From assembly GCF_900177485.1 (NCBI RefSeq), contig NZ_LT840186.1:1116001-1180000 (forward strand): DNA of 64,000 bases, in the 5' to 3' direction. This document shows, one piece after another, positions 19,781-28,842 of this stretch. The first letter of the stretch is position 1. Each line of letters opens with the position of its first letter. The position numbers and the translations under genes were made by a program. The notes beneath the pieces are model-generated. The model was not told the origin of the DNA, made no database searches, and saw only the letters and a program-made list of their open reading frames with translations. The stretch is from Candidatus Pelagibacter sp. HIMB1321 (GTDB lineage Bacteria; Pseudomonadota; Alphaproteobacteria; Pelagibacterales; Pelagibacteraceae).

Positions 19781-20275
19781 ATGACAATTTTTGTAAAAAA
19801 CAAACATACTCTTCAAGTGGAAGATTTTAAATTCCAATGTTGTATCGGAAAAAAAGGCTCTACAAAATATAAAAAAGAAGGTGATAAAAAAACACCTAAA
19901 GGAACATTCGGTATAGAGAATATCTATTATAGAAAAGATCGTAAAAAAAGACCATTAACATCACTTGACTGTATAGAAATTAAAGCAAACATGGGTTGGT
20001 GCAATGATAGTAGATTTCCTAAAATTTATAATAAACTCTTTAGAATTAAAAAAAAGATCCGGCATGAAAAGTTAAAAAGAAAAGACTATAAATATGATTA
20101 TATTATTCCAATAAAATATAACTTCAAAAAAACAATCCCTAATTTAGGAAGTTGTATTTTTATTCATTTAACAAAAAACTATAAGCCAACTGCTGGATGT
20201 GTTGCTTTGAAAGAAAATGATTTTTTAATTCTGCTTAGAATTATTAATAAGGATACAAAAATTAAAATTTATTAA
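19781..20275 (+). CDS. YkuD-domain (L,D-transpeptidase-like) protein
   Basis: A 164-aa YkuD-fold protein. The N-terminal half has the CCIGKKGSTKYKKEGDKKTPKGTFGI block (residues 20-45) and the C-terminal half has the catalytic signature IHLTKNYKPTAGCVAL, where H and C are the expected catalytic residues. No signal peptide or membrane helix is visible, which is odd for an enzyme that crosslinks peptidoglycan; similar leaderless forms exist beside yggS in alphaproteobacteria. Its stop shares TTAA with convergent yggS. Confidence 0.85.
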   Translation: MTIFVKNKHTLQVEDFKFQCCIGKKGSTKYKKEGDKKTPKGTFGIENIYYRKDRKKRPLTSLDCIEIKANMGWCNDSRFPKIYNKLFRIKKKIRHEKLKRKDYKYDYIIPIKYNFKKTIPNLGSCIFIHLTKNYKPTAGCVALKENDFLILLRIINKDTKIKIY

Positions 20276-20925
20276 TTTCTAGATCCAAAAATTTTAGATC
20301 CAACTCTAATAAAACTTGAACCAAATTCTATAGCGTCTAAGTAATCAGACGACATCCCCATACTTAGTTCGTTAAGCCCTAAAGAATGATTAAGTTCTCT
20401 CATTTTCTTGAAAAAAGTTCGTACATCTTCTTTAGCAGGTGGCAAACACATTAAGCCTAAGATATCTAAATCAAATTGATTTACACAAGTTGTATAAAAG
20501 CTTTCAAGTTCATTAATTTTTATTCCATTTTTCTGTTCTTCATAACCAATATTTACTTGTATAAAAATTTTTATTTTTTTTTTTAGTTTTACTTGTTCAT
20601 TAGCAATTTTTTCGGCTAATTTGACGTTATCTAATGAATGTAAATAATCAAATAATGGAATCAAAAATTTTGCTTTGTTTGATTGTAATTTTCCTATCAT
20701 ATGTAATTTTACATTTTCAAAATCATTTTTAATGTTTGTCCATTTATCGATAGCTTCTTGAATCTTGTTTTCACCGAAATGAAGATGTCCGTGCTTTAAC
20801 AAAGGTTTTATTTGTGTCATAGAAAAAGTTTTGCTTACAGCAATGATATTAAGATTATTTGTTTGATTAAATTTTGTCTTTATCTGTTCTTTTATAGAAG
20901 ATAAGTTAGTAATACTTTTATGCAA
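20272..20925 (-). CDS. yggS: YggS-family PLP homeostasis protein (PLPBP)
   Basis: A 217-aa alanine-racemase-fold protein that binds pyridoxal phosphate without known catalysis and buffers PLP levels. The PLP lysine is K32 in NIIAVSKTFS; GENKIQEA, HMIGKLQSNK and SMGMSSDYLDAIEFGSSFIRVG are family blocks. No ATG is available near the N-terminus, so the start is taken as the TTG at 20925, which makes this gene overlap the start of the divergent ThiE-like gene by 6 bp. Confidence 0.94.
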   Translation of the reverse strand: MHKSITNLSSIKEQIKTKFNQTNNLNIIAVSKTFSMTQIKPLLKHGHLHFGENKIQEAIDKWTNIKNDFENVKLHMIGKLQSNKAKFLIPLFDYLHSLDNVKLAEKIANEQVKLKKKIKIFIQVNIGYEEQKNGIKINELESFYTTCVNQFDLDILGLMCLPPAKEDVRTFFKKMRELNHSLGLNELSMGMSSDYLDAIEFGSSFIRVGSKIFGSRN

Positions 20926-21477
20926 AATTTAATACCTAAAATTTATTGTTATGTTAGTGATTATAATTTATCAGAATTGTCTAAATTAGGTAGAAATATT
21001 AACATTATATATAGAAATTATGAAAATATTAATCACACAAACAATTTATTAAAGCTTAAATTATTCTGTAGAAAAAATGGCAATTGTCTTTTCTTATCTA
21101 ATGATCTAAAGCTTTCTCTTAAACTTGGGCTAGACGGGATTTATATTCCATCATTTAATCACAGATTAAACTATACTAGCATGTTTAATTTAACAAAAAA
21201 ATTTAATATAATTGGATCTGCTCATAATTTAAAAGAAATTAGAATTAAAAAATTACAAGGCTGTAAAGAAATTTTTTTATCACCACTATTTAAAGTTAAA
21301 AAAACTAAAAAATTTTTAGGTGTTATTAAATTTAATTTAATATCATATAAAACAAATTTTTCTTTTATTGCTCTTGGTGGAGTGAATGAAAAAAATTATA
21401 AAAAACTTAAATTGCTTAAATTAAATGGTTTTGCATCTATAAGTTGGGCAAAAAAAAACGGCCTAAAAATAATTTAG
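20920..21477 (+). CDS. ThiE/TenI-like TIM-barrel protein, degenerate
   Basis: A 185-aa protein that aligns by pattern to thiamine-phosphate synthase: NIIYRN, FLSNDLKLSLKLGLDGIYIPS, IIGSAHNLKEI, IFLSPLFKVKKTKKFLGV and FIALGGVNEKN. However GIHLGQ has become GIYIPS and the GPxxxTxTK phosphate loop has become SPLFKVKKTKK, so known ThiE catalysis is doubtful. A ThiE-annotated gene beside yggS and leuS is common in alphaproteobacteria. The TAG stop lies inside the right arm of the terminator hairpin. It is convergent with the porin. Confidence 0.72.
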   Translation: MQNLIPKIYCYVSDYNLSELSKLGRNINIIYRNYENINHTNNLLKLKLFCRKNGNCLFLSNDLKLSLKLGLDGIYIPSFNHRLNYTSMFNLTKKFNIIGSAHNLKEIRIKKLQGCKEIFLSPLFKVKKTKKFLGVIKFNLISYKTNFSFIALGGVNEKNYKKLKLLKLNGFASISWAKKNGLKII

Positions 21478-21486
21478 GCCGTTTTT
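21454..21486. terminator. Bidirectional intrinsic terminator
   Basis: A perfect 14-bp inverted repeat (21454-21467 and 21473-21486) with a 5-nt AATAA loop. The GC core CGGCC is flanked by A5 on the left and T5 on the right, so it can end transcription of the ThiE-like gene rightward and of the porin leftward. The left gene's stop codon TAG (21475-21477) is inside the stem. Confidence 0.92.
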
Positions 21487-21507
21487 ATGAATAAAAATTA
21501 TTACTTT

Positions 21508-22482
21508 CTAGAATGCGAAAGATAATTTGATTTCTGAAACATCATAGTCATCACCACTTACACCAGCAGCATCTGATGTTTTGTTGTGTACAAGACCAAC
21601 TGTTGTTGATCCCATTGTGTATGATGCAGAAATACCAGAATCTGTTTGATCAACTAAACCAGCCGCATCAAACTCAAGATCTGATTGACCTACAGCAACA
21701 CTTAAGTTTTCGTTAACTGCAAATGAAACACCGACGTGCAATCTATCTTTATCAGTTGTTGCTACAGTTGTACCAGCACCATTTGTAGGTTCTACAGATG
21801 ACTGCTGAACACCAAAAGTTGCAGCACCCATTGTATACTTAACAAACATAGTTGTTAAGTCTGTAGTGTTTGAGTTAGTTGCAGCTTCTTGAGTTTCACC
21901 AACACCATAACCAATTGACATTCCATCAATTAAATTATCGTATACAAGTACTACTGAACCTTCTCCACCATCAGCTGCTTTTGCCCATGATGCAGAAGCT
22001 GTAATGTTTCCTGCAGAAACTTTGTAACCAATGTTGTTTCTTACACCTTCATCAACAATACCGTTATTGATACCACCGTGTGAAGATACACCAGTGTCAT
22101 CCCAAACTTGCTCACCTGCATTTGGTACAACGTCTTGGTAAGTTGAAATACCAGCACCATCAGAATTATCACCGTATAATCCGATTGTTCCAGCATCACC
22201 CATATCGATTGCAACTGAACTTCCAGTAAAGTTTACTGTTGTTCCAGCACCGCCTGTTAGTGTGTTTGAGTAACTAACTGTGTAACCATTATCTAATTCA
22301 CCTGAACCAGAAAAAGTCATAGTTTGGTTATCTGAAAAAGGATTTCCTGTTGCAGATCCATCACCATGTGTTTGATAGTTAATTTCTGCACTACCACTTA
22401 CTGACAATGTGCCAGCTTGTGCTACTGATGCAGCTAGAGTTCCAGCTAAAGCTGTTAACCCGATTTTTTTAAAGTTGTTCAT
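21508..22482 (-). CDS. Outer-membrane porin-like beta-barrel protein
   Basis: A 324-aa exported protein with a clean signal peptide (cleavage after AQA23). The mature chain is glycine-, serine- and threonine-rich, with alternating strands and a C-terminal EIKLSFAF ending in phenylalanine, as in outer-membrane barrels recognised by the Bam machinery. It resembles the general-porin family by pattern only. Codons are noticeably richer in G/C than its neighbours, suggesting high expression. A GGAG ribosome site lies 7 nt upstream, and it has its own promoter and terminator. Confidence 0.85.
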   Translation of the reverse strand: MNNFKKIGLTALAGTLAASVAQAGTLSVSGSAEINYQTHGDGSATGNPFSDNQTMTFSGSGELDNGYTVSYSNTLTGGAGTTVNFTGSSVAIDMGDAGTIGLYGDNSDGAGISTYQDVVPNAGEQVWDDTGVSSHGGINNGIVDEGVRNNIGYKVSAGNITASASWAKAADGGEGSVVLVYDNLIDGMSIGYGVGETQEAATNSNTTDLTTMFVKYTMGAATFGVQQSSVEPTNGAGTTVATTDKDRLHVGVSFAVNENLSVAVGQSDLEFDAAGLVDQTDSGISASYTMGSTTVGLVHNKTSDAAGVSGDDYDVSEIKLSFAF

Positions 22483-22568
22483 AAATTTACTCCGTTGTTA
22501 TTATTTATAATTATAAACAGGACATACTTACCAGAAATTAATTAACATTTTCTATATTTTACCTACTT

Positions 22569-22596
22569 TTTATATATTTTAGTGTCATTGTTGCAA
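22569..22596 (-). promoter_or_regulatory. Candidate sigma-70 promoter of the porin gene
   Basis: On the minus strand, TTGCAA (22596-22591), 16 nt, then TATAAA (22574-22569). A start near 22561 would give a leader of about 79 nt before the porin ATG. The lone, well-spaced promoter in a 200-bp gap fits a strongly expressed single gene. Confidence 0.4.
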
Positions 22597-22683
22597 AAAT
22601 ATCACATTTATAATCAATAATTATAATTTTTATTATGTTAGATAAAGTTTTTAGTTTATTAAATATCTAACTTAACAGAATTC

Positions 22684-23196
22684 ATGAAACTTTTAAAATT
22701 TTTTGTATTATTCATATTACTAATATCATTAAACTCCTGTGGTCTTTATAGACCGACTGACGCTAAAGAGTTTCCCCCTGATCCAAAACTAAGAGTAAAA
22801 AAGAATATGGATGAAGGTAGAGGTTTTAGATTGATGGATGCAGTCGAGAATAAAGGTACAAATTTTGAATTCGCGAGCTCCAATGAACTTTGGAGAGCAA
22901 CTTTAGATACCATTGATTTTATGCCTCTAACTACTGCTAACTACAGTGGTGGAATAATAGTTACTGATTGGTATTCTGATAATGAAAATTTATCTGAGAG
23001 TTTAAAAATCACAGTAAGGTTTTTATCAAATGAAATTAGATCAGATGCTGTTGACTTGAAAATATTTTTTAAAAAATGTGACACCCAAAATATTTGTTCG
23101 GTTTCAGAAGGCAAAACTAATTTAAACAATGAATTAAAAAAACAAATTCTAAAAAAAGCTAGTATCTATAAAGCTCAAAATAAAGATAAAAACTAA
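22684..23196 (+). CDS. DUF3576-family lipoprotein
   Basis: A 170-aa predicted lipoprotein with lipobox SLNS-C19. The mature part contains [30 protein letters not shown], cited as about residues 67-100, and a run of beta-strand-like segments, matching DUF3576. This family is alphaproteobacterial and nearly always lies just before leuS, as here (14 bp gap). It is probably outer-membrane or periplasmic; the function is not known. Confidence 0.88.
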   Translation: MKLLKFFVLFILLISLNSCGLYRPTDAKEFPPDPKLRVKKNMDEGRGFRLMDAVENKGTNFEFASSNELWRATLDTIDFMPLTTANYSGGIIVTDWYSDNENLSESLKITVRFLSNEIRSDAVDLKIFFKKCDTQNICSVSEGKTNLNNELKKQILKKASIYKAQNKDKN

Positions 23197-23210
23197 ATAA
23201 TTTTAAATTT

Positions 23211-25751
23211 GTGGACAGATACAATTTCAAGTTAATTGAAGATTTTTGGCAAAATTATTGGGAACAAAACAAATCTTTTAAAACTAAATTAAATAAAAAT
23301 AAGAAAAAATTTTACTGCCTAGAAATGTTTCCATATCCATCGGGAAAAATTCATATGGGGCATGTTAGAAATTATACAATTGGTGATGTTCTTGCTAGAT
23401 ACAAAACACTGCAAGGTTATAATGTGCTTCATCCTATGGGCTGGGATTCTTTCGGTATGCCAGCAGAAAATGCTGCTAGACAAAACAATTTAGACCCTAA
23501 ATCCTGGACAGAATCAAACATCTCAAATATGAAACAGCAGTTAAAAATGCTTGGACTTTCAATTGATTGGGAAAGAGAAATTTCAACATGCACACCAGAA
23601 TATTACAAACACCAACAAAAATTTTTTCTTGAACTTTATGACAAGGGCCTTGTTTATAGAAAAGAACAATATGTTAACTGGGATCCGATAGATCAAACAG
23701 TATTAGCAAATGAACAAGTAATTGATGGTAAAGGATGGAGATCAGGAGCTATTATTGAAAGAAAAAAATTAAATCAATGGTTTTTTAAAATTACTAAATT
23801 TTCAAAAGAATTATTACAAAATTTAGATACTCTGAATGAATGGCCTGAAAAAGTAAAATTAATGCAAAAGAACTGGATTGGACAGTCTTTTGGATGTGAA
23901 ATAAAATTTAAGATAGAAAGTAAAAAAAATATTGATTATGTAGAATGTTTTACAACCAGACCAGATACTTTATTTGGAATGTCTTTTTTAGCTTTATCTG
24001 TTGATCACCCTATCGCTAAGTTTTATGAACAAGATCCTGAGTTTATTGAATTTAAAAAAAATTGCTCAAAAACGGGTACTACAGAAGAATCTATAGCAAA
24101 TGCAGAAAAAATTGGATTTAAGACTGATTTATTAGCTATTAATCCAATTGATAATAAAATTAAGGTTCCAGTTTATTTCGCAAATTTTGTTCTCATGGAC
24201 TATGGTTTTGGTGCTGTTTTTGGATGTCCAGCACATGACCAAAGGGATTTTGATTTTGCAAAAAAATATGATCTCGAAATTAAAACTGTAGTAACACCAG
24301 AGATTAGTGAAGAAAATTTTAAAGTAGATAAAAAAGCATACACAGGATCTGGCTACATAATAAATTCATCATTTTTAAATGGTCTCGAATGTCCTAAAGA
24401 ATCTATTAATAAAACAATTAAATATTTAGAAGAAAAAAGTTTAGGTCAAAAAAAAATTAACTATAGATTAAAAGATTGGGGAGTATCAAGACAGAGATAT
24501 TGGGGTTGCCCAATCCCAATAATATATGATGATGAGGGCAATCCTCATAAAATACCACAGACAATGTTACCCGTTAAACTCCCAGAAATAGAAAAAATTA
24601 AAACCACAGGAAATCCTTTGGACACTATAAACGAGTGGAAAAAAGTAGAAATTGACGGGAAAAATTATACTCGAGAAACAGATACCCTGGATACATTTGT
24701 TGATTCTTCTTGGTATTTTTTAAGATTTTGTTCAGCTGACAATGAAAATTATGGTTTTACAAGAGAGGACATTAAATATTGGATGCCAGTGGATCAATAT
24801 ATTGGTGGAGTAGAACATGCAATTCTTCATTTGTTATATTCAAGATTTTTTATGATGGCTCTTTCATACAAAAATACTAACTTTGATATTACCGAACCTT
24901 TCAAAGGATTATTTACTCAGGGAATGGTCTGTCACGAAACATACAAAGATCAAAATGGCGAGTGGCTCAGTCCTGAGGAAATTATTGAGATCAACGGCAA
25001 AAAATATTTAAAGGAAAATAAAAAAATAGAGGTAAAAGTTGGTTCCTCTGAGTCGATGTCTAAATCTAAAAAAAATACTATTGATCCTCAAAAAATAATT
25101 GAAAATTATGGGGCCGATTCTGTAAGACTATTTATTCTTTCTGATAGTCCTCCAGAAAAAGATGTTCAATGGTCTGAGGAGGGAATTGTTTCGTGCTATA
25201 AATTTATTCAAAAATTTTGGTTACTTCATACAAAAATTTTAGAAAAAATTAAAAATAATATTAATGAAGAAAAAAACAAAGATTTTGAAAAGTTTACAAA
25301 TCATTTTATTAAAAAAATGAAAAATAATCTTGAAAGTTTTCAGTATAATGTAGTAGTGGCTAACATTCATGAATTATACTCTTTCTTATTTAAAAATTCT
25401 GAAAAAATTTTTTTTAATCAATTATTTATTGAAAACTATAAAAAATTATTAATATCCATAATGCCAGTAATTCCACATATTGCGAACGAAGCTTTAAAAA
25501 CACTTAATATAAAAGGACCATTTGAATTTCCAAGTTATGATGAACAGTTATTAAAAGAAAAAAATGTTAACTTCGTAATTCAAATTAATGGAAGAAAAAG
25601 AGGTCTTTTGAATTACGAAACCAACTGTTCTGAAAAACAATTAGTTGAAGCTGTAAAAAAAGATAATAACATCAATAAATATATTGCTAATAAAAAATTT
25701 AAAAAAATCATTTTTATTCCAAATAAACTAATAAATATTATTATCAATTAA
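23211..25751 (+). CDS. leuS: Leucyl-tRNA synthetase
   Basis: An 846-aa class I synthetase that charges tRNA-Leu. The HIGH motif is HMGH (residues 48-51 in [14 protein letters not shown]). The CP1 editing domain carries [12 protein letters not shown], and the KMSKS-equivalent is SMSKSKKN. The start is GTG at 23211; the first residues [12 protein letters not shown] fit the family N-terminus. The stop overlaps the lptE ATG by one base. Confidence 0.98.
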   Translation: MDRYNFKLIEDFWQNYWEQNKSFKTKLNKNKKKFYCLEMFPYPSGKIHMGHVRNYTIGDVLARYKTLQGYNVLHPMGWDSFGMPAENAARQNNLDPKSWTESNISNMKQQLKMLGLSIDWEREISTCTPEYYKHQQKFFLELYDKGLVYRKEQYVNWDPIDQTVLANEQVIDGKGWRSGAIIERKKLNQWFFKITKFSKELLQNLDTLNEWPEKVKLMQKNWIGQSFGCEIKFKIESKKNIDYVECFTTRPDTLFGMSFLALSVDHPIAKFYEQDPEFIEFKKNCSKTGTTEESIANAEKIGFKTDLLAINPIDNKIKVPVYFANFVLMDYGFGAVFGCPAHDQRDFDFAKKYDLEIKTVVTPEISEENFKVDKKAYTGSGYIINSSFLNGLECPKESINKTIKYLEEKSLGQKKINYRLKDWGVSRQRYWGCPIPIIYDDEGNPHKIPQTMLPVKLPEIEKIKTTGNPLDTINEWKKVEIDGKNYTRETDTLDTFVDSSWYFLRFCSADNENYGFTREDIKYWMPVDQYIGGVEHAILHLLYSRFFMMALSYKNTNFDITEPFKGLFTQGMVCHETYKDQNGEWLSPEEIIEINGKKYLKENKKIEVKVGSSESMSKSKKNTIDPQKIIENYGADSVRLFILSDSPPEKDVQWSEEGIVSCYKFIQKFWLLHTKILEKIKNNINEEKNKDFEKFTNHFIKKMKNNLESFQYNVVVANIHELYSFLFKNSEKIFFNQLFIENYKKLLISIMPVIPHIANEALKTLNIKGPFEFPSYDEQLLKEKNVNFVIQINGRKRGLLNYETNCSEKQLVEAVKKDNNINKYIANKKFKKIIFIPNKLINIIIN

Positions 25752-26206
25752 TGAAAAATAAAATTATTCTAATTTTAACTATTTTAATTTTACTAGCATC
25801 TTGTGAATATGAGCCAATTTATAATAATTCAAAAATAAAAGATATAAGATTTGAATTTATTGAAATGGAAGGCGATCAACAAATTAATAAATTAATTATT
25901 AACAATTTAAAGAGAAATCAAAAAAAACTTTATTCAGATATTTATAAAATTAAGATTAAATCTAAGTTCAATAAAGTTGTATTAGCAAAAGATAAGTTTG
26001 GGTCACCTACGGATTATAAACTATCAGTAACATCAAACTTTGGGGTAGAAAATGAACAGAAAAAATTATCTTTAGTTTTAAATGAAGAATTTATTTATAA
26101 AAACTTACAAGAAAATTATGATCAAAGTAATTACGAGAATACCATTAAAAAAAATTTAGCTGAACAAATTTCTGAAAAATTGAGGACTAAACTCTTAACT
26201 AATTGA
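25751..26206 (+). CDS. lptE: LPS-assembly lipoprotein LptE
   Basis: A 151-aa lipoprotein with lipobox LLAS-C18 followed by EYEPIY. It is the plug subunit that works with LptD in the outer membrane to insert lipopolysaccharide. Sequence similarity in this family is low; the assignment rests on size, lipobox, the YEPIY start and its fixed place between leuS and holA. Translationally coupled on both sides (TAATG with leuS, TGATG with holA). Confidence 0.87.
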   Translation: MKNKIILILTILILLASCEYEPIYNNSKIKDIRFEFIEMEGDQQINKLIINNLKRNQKKLYSDIYKIKIKSKFNKVVLAKDKFGSPTDYKLSVTSNFGVENEQKKLSLVLNEEFIYKNLQENYDQSNYENTIKKNLAEQISEKLRTKLLTN

Positions 26207-27201
26207 TGATTCTTAAGTCCTTTAATTTAAATAATATTGATATTAAAACAAATATAATTCTTTTCTATGGGAATAATGAAGGGCAAAAGGAAGAGGAGAT
26301 TAATAAATTATACAGAAAAAGTGAAAAATTAGAAAAAATTAAGTATGACGAAAAGGATGTTTTATCTGATTTAGAAAGTTTTTATTCAGCTATTTTTAAT
26401 CATTCTTTTTTTGAAAATGAAAAATTCATAATTATCAAAAATGTTACAGATAAGATTCTAAATATAATAAATGAGCTAATCTCAAAGGATCTTGGAAATT
26501 TGAGATTGATTCTAAATGCTAATGTTTTAGATAAAAAATCAAAATTAAGAAATTTTTTTGAAAAAGATAAATTTTATGTATGTGTTCCATTTTACCCAGA
26601 CAATGAAATTAGTTTATCAAAAATTGCTTACCAACATTTAAAAGAAAATAATATTTCACTTTCGAGAGAAATTATTAATCACATTATAAAAAAATCTAAT
26701 GGTAATAGAACTCACCTGTTAAAAGAAATTGAAAAAATAACTTTATTTTCAAAAAATAAAAAAATCACAAATGAACAAGTATTTAAACTTGTAAATTTAA
26801 ATCAAGAGCATGAATTTAATGAATTGATTAATAGTTGTTTAACTAGAAATGAAATTAATGTTAAAACAATTTTAAATGACAATACAATTACACACGAAGA
26901 TATCATTGTCATCATTCGAACTTTTATAAATAAGATTAAAAAATTAATTAAATTAATAGAATTATATAATGAGAAAGATAACCTGGAAGAAACAATTAAC
27001 TCTTTCAGACCTCCAATATTTTGGAAAGAGAAAGAAATTGTAAAAAAACAAATTTTAACATGGTCTAAAAATGAAATTAAAAAATTATTTTATGAAATAA
27101 ATTCTTTAGAATTAAATGTTAAACAAAAAAGTGATGTTTCTAGATATATGTTAATTAATTTTATTTATGAGAAAGCTATAAAAAAAACTAATAATATTTA
27201 G
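26206..27201 (+). CDS. holA: DNA polymerase III delta subunit HolA
   Basis: A 331-aa clamp-loader subunit that opens the beta clamp. The N-terminal ATPase-like fold starts ILKSFNLNNIDIKTNIILFYGNNEGQKEEEI (positions 2-32), then FFENEKFIIIKNVTDKI and SNGNRTHLLKEIEKI fit HolA. I chose the ATG at 26206, overlapping the lptE stop by one base, over a TTG one codon earlier. It is convergent with parB and overlaps it by 14 bp. Confidence 0.92.
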   Translation: MILKSFNLNNIDIKTNIILFYGNNEGQKEEEINKLYRKSEKLEKIKYDEKDVLSDLESFYSAIFNHSFFENEKFIIIKNVTDKILNIINELISKDLGNLRLILNANVLDKKSKLRNFFEKDKFYVCVPFYPDNEISLSKIAYQHLKENNISLSREIINHIIKKSNGNRTHLLKEIEKITLFSKNKKITNEQVFKLVNLNQEHEFNELINSCLTRNEINVKTILNDNTITHEDIIVIIRTFINKIKKLIKLIELYNEKDNLEETINSFRPPIFWKEKEIVKKQILTWSKNEIKKLFYEINSLELNVKQKSDVSRYMLINFIYEKAIKKTNNI

Positions 27202-28027
27202 ATATTATTTCAATTATTTTTTTGAGTTGATCTATATCTCTATAATGAAATATTAGAGAGCCTTTATTTTGTTTATTATTCTTAATTTCGACATTTAACC
27301 CAATTCTTTCAGTAGTTTTATTTTCAAGATCTTTAATATTGGGGTCTTTTATGTATTTTTTTTGTATCTTTGATTTAAAAGTTTTAACGAGGTTTTCAGA
27401 TTGCCTTACAGAAAGTTTTTTTTCAACAATCTTAGTTGCAATAAAACTCGCATTTTCTAAACCAACTAGAATTTTTGCGTGGCCTGCACTTAATTTTTGC
27501 TCCTCAATTAATTTTAAAATATCATTAGGTAAATTTAATATTCTAAGAGCATTGGCAATATAGCTCCTGCTTTTACCGATAAATTTAGAAACTTTTTCTT
27601 GATCATATGAAAATTCGTCAATTAATCGTTTATAACCCCTTGCTTCTTCGAGTGAATTTAAATCATGTCGTTGAACATTTTCAACAATAGCAAATTCTAG
27701 AGATTTTAGATCATCAGCTTCTGTAATAACTACTGGAACAGTATGAAGTCCGGCTCTTTGAGCTGCAAGCCATCTTCTTTCTCCTGCGATTATTTCAAAT
27801 TTAGAAGCATCGTGCCTAGATTTTCTAACTATGATTGGTTGGATAACGCCTCTTTCTTTTATTGAATTTGTTAAATCCTCTAAAAAAGCTTTATCAAAAA
27901 TTTTTCTTGGCTGATATTTGTTTGGAACTAAATCACTTATTGGTAAATGATTTTTTTGAGTCGAAACTTTTACTTCTCCTATCAATGAAGATAGTCCTCG
28001 ACCTAGCCCTTTTTTTATTTTTTCCAT
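27188..28027 (-). CDS. parB: Chromosome-partitioning protein ParB
   Basis: A 279-aa ParB that loads at parS and spreads along DNA near the origin. It starts MEKIKKGLGRGLSSLIGEV at 28027, the conserved ParA-interacting N-terminus. The ParB/CTPase domain has IIAGERRWLAAQRAG and AIVENVQRHDLNSLEEARGY; the HTH follows around YDQEKVSKFIGKSRSYIAN. The C-terminal dimerisation tail ends in IIEIISKYY. The ATG overlaps the parA stop (TAATG). A perfect parS is in rsmG, 1.4 kb upstream. Confidence 0.97.
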   Translation of the reverse strand: MEKIKKGLGRGLSSLIGEVKVSTQKNHLPISDLVPNKYQPRKIFDKAFLEDLTNSIKERGVIQPIIVRKSRHDASKFEIIAGERRWLAAQRAGLHTVPVVITEADDLKSLEFAIVENVQRHDLNSLEEARGYKRLIDEFSYDQEKVSKFIGKSRSYIANALRILNLPNDILKLIEEQKLSAGHAKILVGLENASFIATKIVEKKLSVRQSENLVKTFKSKIQKKYIKDPNIKDLENKTTERIGLNVEIKNNKQNKGSLIFHYRDIDQLKKIIEIISKYY

Positions 28028-28821
28028 TAAGCGGCACTTCCAACAGTTGTCTCTTGGTTTATAAATTCGTCGGTAAAGCTGAAATATGATTTGCTTCCTG
28101 GACAAAATTTATCATAAATTAAAACTGGCATTCCATGTGATGGTGCCTCTGACAATCTAACGTTTCTTGGTATTACAGTTGAATAAACTTTTTCGCTAAA
28201 ATAATCTCTTGCTTCTTTTTCAACTTGTGAAGATAGTTTATTTCTTTTGTCATACATTGTTAAAAGTATACCTCTGATTTTTAATTCTGGATTTAAACTT
28301 ACTTTTATTCTTTCAATTGTTTTCATAAGCTGAGTTAAACCCTCTAAAGCAAAAAATTCTGTCTGCAGAGGCACTAATAGTGAGCTTGAACAAACAAGTG
28401 CCATAACAGTTAATAGACTGAGAGAAGGAGGACAGTCAATAAGTATATAATCATAAGATCCTCTAGAATCATTTAAATATAAGGCTAATTTACGTTTTAA
28501 AATAAAAGCTCTATTTGAATCTTCAGCTGTTTCAACTTCTAGACCTGATAAATCCACATTGGAAGTTATTAAATCTAAATTTTCAAAATTCGTCTTCTTG
28601 ATTACATGATAAATTTCTTTAGTTCCATTCAAGACCCCATAAATTGTATCACTTGAGTTATCCATGTTAGATAATCCAAGGCCCGTAGTTGCATTTCCCT
28701 GAGGATCCAGATCTATAACTAAAATTTTTTTATTAAGTTGTGATAGCCCGGCTGCAAGATTTATTACTGTTGTAGTTTTTCCTACCCCACCCTTTTGATT
28801 TATGACAGAAATAATTTGCAT
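28027..28821 (-). CDS. parA: Chromosome-partitioning ATPase ParA
   Basis: A 264-aa deviant-Walker ATPase. The P-loop is NQKGGVGKTTTVIN (residues 8-21), with both the signature lysine and the catalytic lysine. DLDPQGNATTGLG and YDYILIDCPPSLSLL are the other nucleotide motifs. It moves ParB-parS complexes and so segregates newly copied origins. The order mnmG-rsmG-parA-parB is ancient and usually origin-linked; the gene follows rsmG by 21 bp. Confidence 0.98.
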   Translation of the reverse strand: MQIISVINQKGGVGKTTTVINLAAGLSQLNKKILVIDLDPQGNATTGLGLSNMDNSSDTIYGVLNGTKEIYHVIKKTNFENLDLITSNVDLSGLEVETAEDSNRAFILKRKLALYLNDSRGSYDYILIDCPPSLSLLTVMALVCSSSLLVPLQTEFFALEGLTQLMKTIERIKVSLNPELKIRGILLTMYDKRNKLSSQVEKEARDYFSEKVYSTVIPRNVRLSEAPSHGMPVLIYDKFCPGSKSYFSFTDEFINQETTVGSAA

Positions 28822-28842
28822 TCAATTTAATTTAAAATCCTT

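Noticed and set aside
28028..28105. 26-residue N-terminal extension of ParB
   Set aside because: It runs through parA codons in another frame, and the conserved ParB start MEKIKKGLGRGL is at 28027.
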